DNA of 22,500 bases from Chromera velia (Eukaryota > Sar > Chromeraceae), in the NCBI GenBank assembly GCA_018398765.1, contig JAHBMJ010005110.1:1-22500 (forward strand), written 5' to 3'. Position 1 is the first letter of the stretch; every line of letters starts with the position of its first letter. Shown here piece after piece: positions 17,957-22,500 of this stretch. The translations under genes and the position numbers were made by a program. The notes under the pieces were generated by a model. That model had not been told where the DNA came from, ran no database searches, and worked only from the letters and a program-made list of their open reading frames with translations.

Positions 17957-19505
17957 TTAATCACTTTCTAGAATTGGGAGACAGGCATCAAAGAGACAGG
18001 CCGGATGTGAGCGTAGAAGCGATCGAATGATATTACGGATGAAGAGTTCAGATGTAGTTGCACCGGGGAGTGGACAGTTACAATCATTTGAATTAATGGA
18101 TTCCAGCTCAGCCAGGCAATGCAGGAATTCTCTTTCATCCAGCCACTTGGCACATGAAGAAAGTCTATGCATGAAGTTATCAACACACCGAATACAAGAA
18201 TCATGCACACAGAGTTTGTGGTTGCTACATTCAACAGACAGAGCACTGCTTTCGCCTAGTGGGTTAAATCAGAGCAGACGTAAGAAACCGAACAGAGAGC
18301 CGTCGGTTACTGTGAGAGCAGATCGAGAGAGGGCGGAAAAAGAGTAGAGACCAGAGGCGGATTTGTTGCAAAGAAGAAACACAAACATGCGATAAGAGGA
18401 GGGAAAAGCTTGTTGAAGGGGGGTGAGCTTGGTAAGAGGAGGGAAAATTTAATATGAAGAAGCAATAGCCCCCGCTCGCCGCGTGCAGACCTCTTCCGTA
18501 ACTGCATGTCTAGCTCTGCCCTTAAAAAAGAGAGAGCCGGTGCCTTGAACTCTCCATCGCTGCTGTCCGCTGATGTCAGGGTGTTGTAGCACTCCTACCC
18601 CCAACGAACAAACAAAATCCAGACCAGCTCAACGAAGCAGCCGTAAGGAGACTCTCAAAAACTCTGGACAACTGTTTCCCTTCCAGGCACGCAGTATTGC
18701 AGCAGGAACAGTGTGTATAGTTTGCGAGAGCGAGCACCACCAGTCAGCCACTCTAGAGCAAAGCAGGGCTTTTGCAGGAAGCAGGCCAAAAATACATAAG
18801 GAGGGCAAACGAAGACTGTGAGCAGACAAACCGCCAGACCAGCGTGTAAAATGGAGCTGCAAAGCATCGATTGCAAGAAGATCGGCATCACGAAGAGGGA
18901 AGCATTCGAGGCAGTACACTACAACAGGGGACCAACACGCTTTAAAAACAGTCATCTGTATATCTAGCACACTGAGGGGACCCATGCTGGCAATCAGACC
19001 AAACACAGCCCCCAGGGCGCGGGAGGCTGAAGCAATATGCGATTCAACTGTCTCACTGAGGCACCCCCCCTCAAAAAACAGGCACCCCAGGTACTTGTAT
19101 TCCGTTGCCCATTCAACCTCTTTCCCTTTATATACCACCAAACCGGAGCTTTCCCCAAATGCAGAGGCAGAGAGGCGGAGAATCTTTATCTTTTTCAGAT
19201 TGACTGTAAGTTTCCATTCTTTGCAATACTTCTCGAGAGCAGAGAATTTCTTTTGAAGGTCCGAGATGGAATGGACAAGAAAACAGAGATCATCAGCATA
19301 ACCCAAACTGTCCAGGACACAATCATCCAGCAAAACTGGCTCCGGCTCGCTCTCTAGCTCCTTTCCACTGCCCACTTCCATTTCTACGTCTGCTCGCTCT
19401 CGCTCGACTGCCTCACTAGTATACCTTGCCTCGCTCTTACTTGCAGAACACACACGGGGGAGATCATTTATATATAGAAGAAAAAGAAGAGGGCATCCCT
19501 TTGCT
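17957..19505 (-). pseudogene. LINE reverse transcriptase C-terminal part and C-terminal extension (stops at 18629, 18449, 18269)
   Basis: The frame resumes with LLYINDLP (about 19490), passes a low-complexity acidic insert, and reaches LGYADDLCFLV with the YADD catalytic box at 19289-19300, then LTVNLKK and YKYLGCLF (RT motifs 6-7). A thumb-like region follows to the first TGA at 18629. The same frame stays open and protein-like through two further single stops down to TAA at 17957-17959. This last part holds a Cys/His cluster (C-x3-H-x2-C-x-H-x2-C-x2-C around 18225-18180). I infer that the intact ORF2 ended at 17957. Confidence 0.8.
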
Positions 19506-20100
19506 TCACTCCAGCGCCCTCCCGAAAATGTAGAGAGTCACCGTCAACCTTGCCCCATATCTCTGTGTACATTTCACAGATCATGTAGATGTCTGCCTCA
19601 CTCACACCCTCATTTCTCAGTTTCTGAATTAACTTTGCTCTCGGCGTAGTGTCAAACGCCTTTGAAAAGTCAATAAAACCTGCCAATAGAGCCTTTCTTT
19701 TCTTTTTACACGATTCGGAAGAGACAACAGTGGTAAGAGCACTAACCCTCTCCTTCGTTCCCACCCCTTCATAGAACCCCAGCTGTCTGAAGTTAAGACG
19801 GACCTAGGAACGCACACGGCAGTCCATCAGGAGGCTGAAAAGTTTTACAAAAGAGTTTACAATATGGATTGGTCTCCATTCGTTGGGAGAGGGGGAAGCA
19901 GGGCCTTTTGGAACTGGGCAAATGTGCAAAACATTCCATGAAGGAGGCCAGCAAGCATAAATATGCATCAAGTTAAATAAAACAAAACATAAAAAGTGGG
20001 AGAGGGCAGATTCGGCAAAGCAGAGATCTAGCTGTGCGGGAGAGATGCCTTCAAGGCCAGCAGCTTTCTTTTTGTTCATTTTCTTCAGGTGGGAAGAGAT
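19468..20100 (-). pseudogene. LINE reverse transcriptase, N-terminal motifs 0 to 4 (broken)
   Basis: The segment opens with KMNKKKAAGLEGISPAQL (the K-x-GKAPG-x-DGI region), then a helix and PPSWNVLHICPVPKG, NEWRPIHIV and KLFSLLMDCRV. A single TAG at 19804-19806 interrupts, after which QLGFYEGVGTKE and AGFIDFSKAFD (about 19677-19650, with the first catalytic Asp) follow in the same frame. At the next motif, GVKQRDAL, the usual Gly after Gln is Arg, which would be expected to damage the enzyme. A frame change lies near 20075 at the start and another near 19500 at the end. Confidence 0.88.
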
Positions 20101-20455
20101 CTGGTGATATCTGATAAAAAGAAAAGGGCAGAGCAGAGGGGTAAAAGGGAGGAAGGGCAGGGGGATAGACCGAAGGGAGAGGCTCCTCGTTCGAATCTTC
20201 AAAAACACCCGCCCAATGGTTTGAGAATGCGTGGGGGGACGGGCGTGATGCACCACCAGCTAACGAGGTGGCTTTCTTCTTCCTTTTTCAAAGGGAGAGA
20301 GGATCTTTGAGGAGTTCTTCTTGAACCCTCTGTGTTTTTTTCTTCTTCCAAGCAGCCCGTTTGCGTTTAAAGAGGCTACGGCGGACCTGGAGTAGTCTCT
20401 AAAGGTGATCGAATTCCAACCTTCTCCCACCCACATCTCTTATCAACTTCCAAAC

Positions 20456-21408
20456 CTAGTTCCAAACGCGGTCTGCCTCTCTCACTTCCTTTTGTATGGA
20501 CTTATATTCTTCATCAAACCAAGCCTCTTTCGTTCTATGCTTAACCCCTAACCCAAACCTTGCTCCGTCCTTTTTCGGTTTCACAGGCCTAACGAGCAGT
20601 TGAGACCACTCCTGAACAAATTTAGGGAGGCAAGCGCGACTGTCCCCAGCCCCCCTTTGCGGGGAAAAGAGGGGATCAGGCGAGTCAGAAGAGTTAGAAG
20701 AGAAAGGGCGGGGAGATTCGGGAGGGGGAAGAGAGATAGGCGGCTCCATAAAAGGCTCAATCTGGTTGTGATATTCCCACAGACCCAGCCAGCGCTGTTC
20801 TGCGAAACTTTTGAGTGCAGGTGCCAACGATGCAAGCTCTTCATCTGATAGAGGGGTGGATCGGTTGGAACAGAAGAGCGAAGGGCATTCAGAGAGGTTC
20901 TGGTAGGGTGGAAGGGCGTCGTCTTGCTCTGGTTTGATTGGAGGGAGGCAGAGGGAAAAAGAGATAGACGCGTGGTCGGGGGAGGCAATGCCATCAAATT
21001 CAACCTTCTAATCAGCGATCCTCTCAACAACAGAGGGGTCAGTCAACACATAATCTATGCATGACGGAGGTGGGCTTAAAGTTTGACATCTGTGACTGTC
21101 TCAGACTGGAGTAATGCGTGCAAAGACCAGGGAAGTCAAACTCTTTTCCACCCACCTTTCCTTTCAATCCATTCAGGGGAACAAGGTTCGAATCGCTGCA
21201 GAGCTGAATAAAATTCTTTCCGCAGGGCTTAACTTCTTGTGTGCATTCAGAAGACCATCGAACAACGGTCTGTCTGCTTCAGTTTCGGGCCTCTCCCCCA
21301 CAACACCACTATCTCTATTGCTTCCCCCATCCCCCCCCCTTAAAAAGCTCCTCACTGCTACCAGACTCATTGGGCAGAAGGAGATCTGTACGGGATCAGA
21401 GAAGATTC
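20456..21408 (-). pseudogene. LINE ORF2 middle part: C-terminal half of endonuclease and linker (broken)
   Basis: Frame changes occur near 21410 and again between 21180 and 21070. After these, PPSCIDYVLTDP (about 21060) and SPDHASISFSL (about 20985-20950) are the typical endonuclease endings (S-x-IDY and SDH-type motifs); here the Ser of SDH is Pro. A TAG at 21008-21010 interrupts the frame between them. A long Pro/Ser-rich linker follows, with acidic and Trp-containing blocks such as WFDEEYKSIQKEV near the end, as is common between endonuclease and RT in LINEs. Confidence 0.75.
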
Positions 21409-22500
21409 TCAGATAAAAGGGAGCCTGTAATAACTATGCGTATTGCAGTCCTGAACTACAACTTTATCGACGTCCAGAGGGACCCCCCCAAAAAGGTTAC
21501 TCAAATAGTGAGAGACCTTGCTGTCTCTATGATCTGACCAGGAGCCAAGCAGGTAGACGCCAAAGATGTGAACCCTTCTAGAACCCCCCAACAGAACTTT
21601 TGTTTCCACTACACTGGGGCCAACCAGCGAGATTTCAGGTTTCAAATCACTCCATCTTTCTTCTCAAACTAACATACAAACTCCCCCAGTTTTCAATTCC
21701 CTGTCATACGCTGCCCTACGCGTGTCTAACTGCCGCCGGTACCATTCTCTGTGACTGAAATTCTTTCCCTTCCACCCCTCGCATAAAACGTCTCTTATGA
21801 CCTCTGATGTCTCTGTCAAGATCACAATATCGCAATCAATGTTACTCAGCCAACGAGCGAGGGAACCGTCCTCTTCCCTGGCCTTCAGGCTAGTGACATT
21901 CAGGGTAATAATCTTTACTCTCCTATCCTGGGCCCTAATTGCGGCTAAAACCTTCCTTTCTGCCACTTTCCTTCTCTCTCTCCAAAAAGCTCTTCTCAAC
22001 TCTTCCGAATGCTTCAAATTATCTGCCGACTCCCACGAATGCGAAAAAGCAGGGCCCCAATCCACACAATACTCCCTCTGCCCCCCTTCATTGATGCGGG
22101 TGTCTAACACCTGCATCACCTCCCACTCCGTCTCTGAAGCAACTGAGCCCCGTGCTTCCCCCAGCTGATCCGGCTGAGACTCTTAGGACGCGACTCCTGC
22201 CCTCTTGTTTTCTCTTCTTTTCTTCCCCCTTCCTTTTCTACAATTCTTCCTCTCTGCCCCAGACAAAAGAGACGGATCCAAGCAAAAAGACTCTGGAGAG
22301 GCTTGGCTGCAGGGGGAGGGAGGCTTGGCTGCATATCTGCCTCTCCCTTTACCTTTCTCTCCGTCCCCCAATTTACTAGCTGAGGCCTGTCTGTTCGACT
22401 GCTACTCCCCCTTTCCACATTCTCTCTGCAGGGGGGATAGGAAGGAAAAAGCAGAACGAGAACAGATGGGCGGAGGGAGAGGGAGAGAAAAAGCTGAAGA
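21409..22500 (-). pseudogene. LINE ORF2 5' part: chromodomain followed by N-terminal half of APE endonuclease (broken)
   Basis: One frame runs across this segment, interrupted by stops at 22402-22404, 22183-22185 and 21664-21666. Upstream of 22140 it is a basic Arg/Lys/Gly-rich leader. About 22134-21970 matches a chromodomain: EWEVMQVLD, then EYCVDWG, HSWES, DNL, EELRRAF in the canonical order. Aromatic residues at the first two cage positions (W in EWEV, W in CVDW) and an F near the third suggest a methyl-lysine cage. About 20 residues later the endonuclease begins with KIITLNVTSL (about 21915), then DCDIVILTET with the catalytic Glu (about 21820). After the single TGA the frame continues through HIFGVYLLGSWSDHRD to DKVVVQDCNTHS, a weakened form of the usual GDFN motif. 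Confidence 0.85.

Larger units (their letters stand above)
17841..22500 (-). mobile_element. Decayed non-LTR (LINE-type) retrotransposon with N-terminal chromodomain
   Basis: Reading the minus strand, the order is a basic low-complexity leader (22500-22140), a chromodomain (about 22134-21970), an APE-type endonuclease (about 21915-20950), a linker (20950-20100), a reverse transcriptase (about 20090-18990), a C-terminal extension to a stop at 17957, an 88-bp 3' UTR and a (CTAA)7 tail at 17868-17841. The coding region is broken by in-frame stops (22402, 22183, 21664, 21008, 19804, 18629, 18449, 18269) and by frame changes near 21410, 21070-21180, 20075 and 19500, so this copy is inactive. There are no LTRs and no integrase, and the endonuclease and RT order is that of APE-type LINEs. 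The 5' end and any ORF1 lie beyond the window. Confidence 0.92.

Noticed and set aside
21183-21195. ggttcgaatc, a tRNA B-box-like word
   Set aside because: It lies in the LINE endonuclease region, and no acceptor or anticodon stem can be folded around it.
20089-22379. Plus-strand open frames across the right end
   Set aside because: They are antisense to the LINE endonuclease and RT and show no domain.
17957-22404. Stop codon reassignment to explain the in-frame stops in the LINE
   Set aside because: All three stop codons occur, frameshifts are also present, and both cellular genes end at normal stops and use TGG for Trp. Decay is simpler.

Overview
The window is from a nuclear genome of a microbial eukaryote. 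The evidence is a split gene with about 20 spliceosomal introns and a mitochondrial-type presequence, long intergenic and intronic microsatellites, and a decayed LINE-type retrotransposon. My best guess is a chromerid alga (Chromera-like alveolate), from the combination of a GDH2-type glutamate dehydrogenase, pyrimidine-rich introns with a strict GCAG acceptor and LINE relics. The sequence alone does not prove this.

Layout: (1) 1-300 is a compound TG/TA microsatellite, followed by AT-rich spacer to 766. (2) 767-4195, minus strand, is one uninterrupted reading frame for a hydantoinase/oxoprolinase (HyuA-like) domain fused to a DUF917 domain. (3) 4196-4913 is a divergent intergenic region containing a perfect 16-bp palindrome. 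(4) 4914-15040, plus strand, is a complete NAD-specific glutamate dehydrogenase (GDH2, ~115-kDa class). I resolved it exon by exon: 20 firm exons plus one probable 60-nt exon, and every junction keeps frame. (5) 15041-17840 holds no gene I can support, only simple repeats and an inverted repeat. (6) 17841 to the window end, minus strand, is a decayed non-LTR retrotransposon. In element order it has a chromodomain, an APE-type endonuclease, a reverse transcriptase with YADD, a C-terminal extension with a Cys/His cluster, a short 3' UTR with a hairpin, and a (CTAA)7 tail. Its 5' end lies outside the window.

Function: GDH2 oxidises glutamate to 2-oxoglutarate and ammonium in mitochondria. The divergent hydantoinase-DUF917 protein belongs to families that open hydantoin or oxoproline-type rings, some of which yield glutamate, so the pair could form a catabolic nitrogen module (inference only).

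The most unusual signals are the chromodomain fused directly in front of the LINE endonuclease, and the reiterated GTNN tetramers at many 5' splice sites of the GDH gene.
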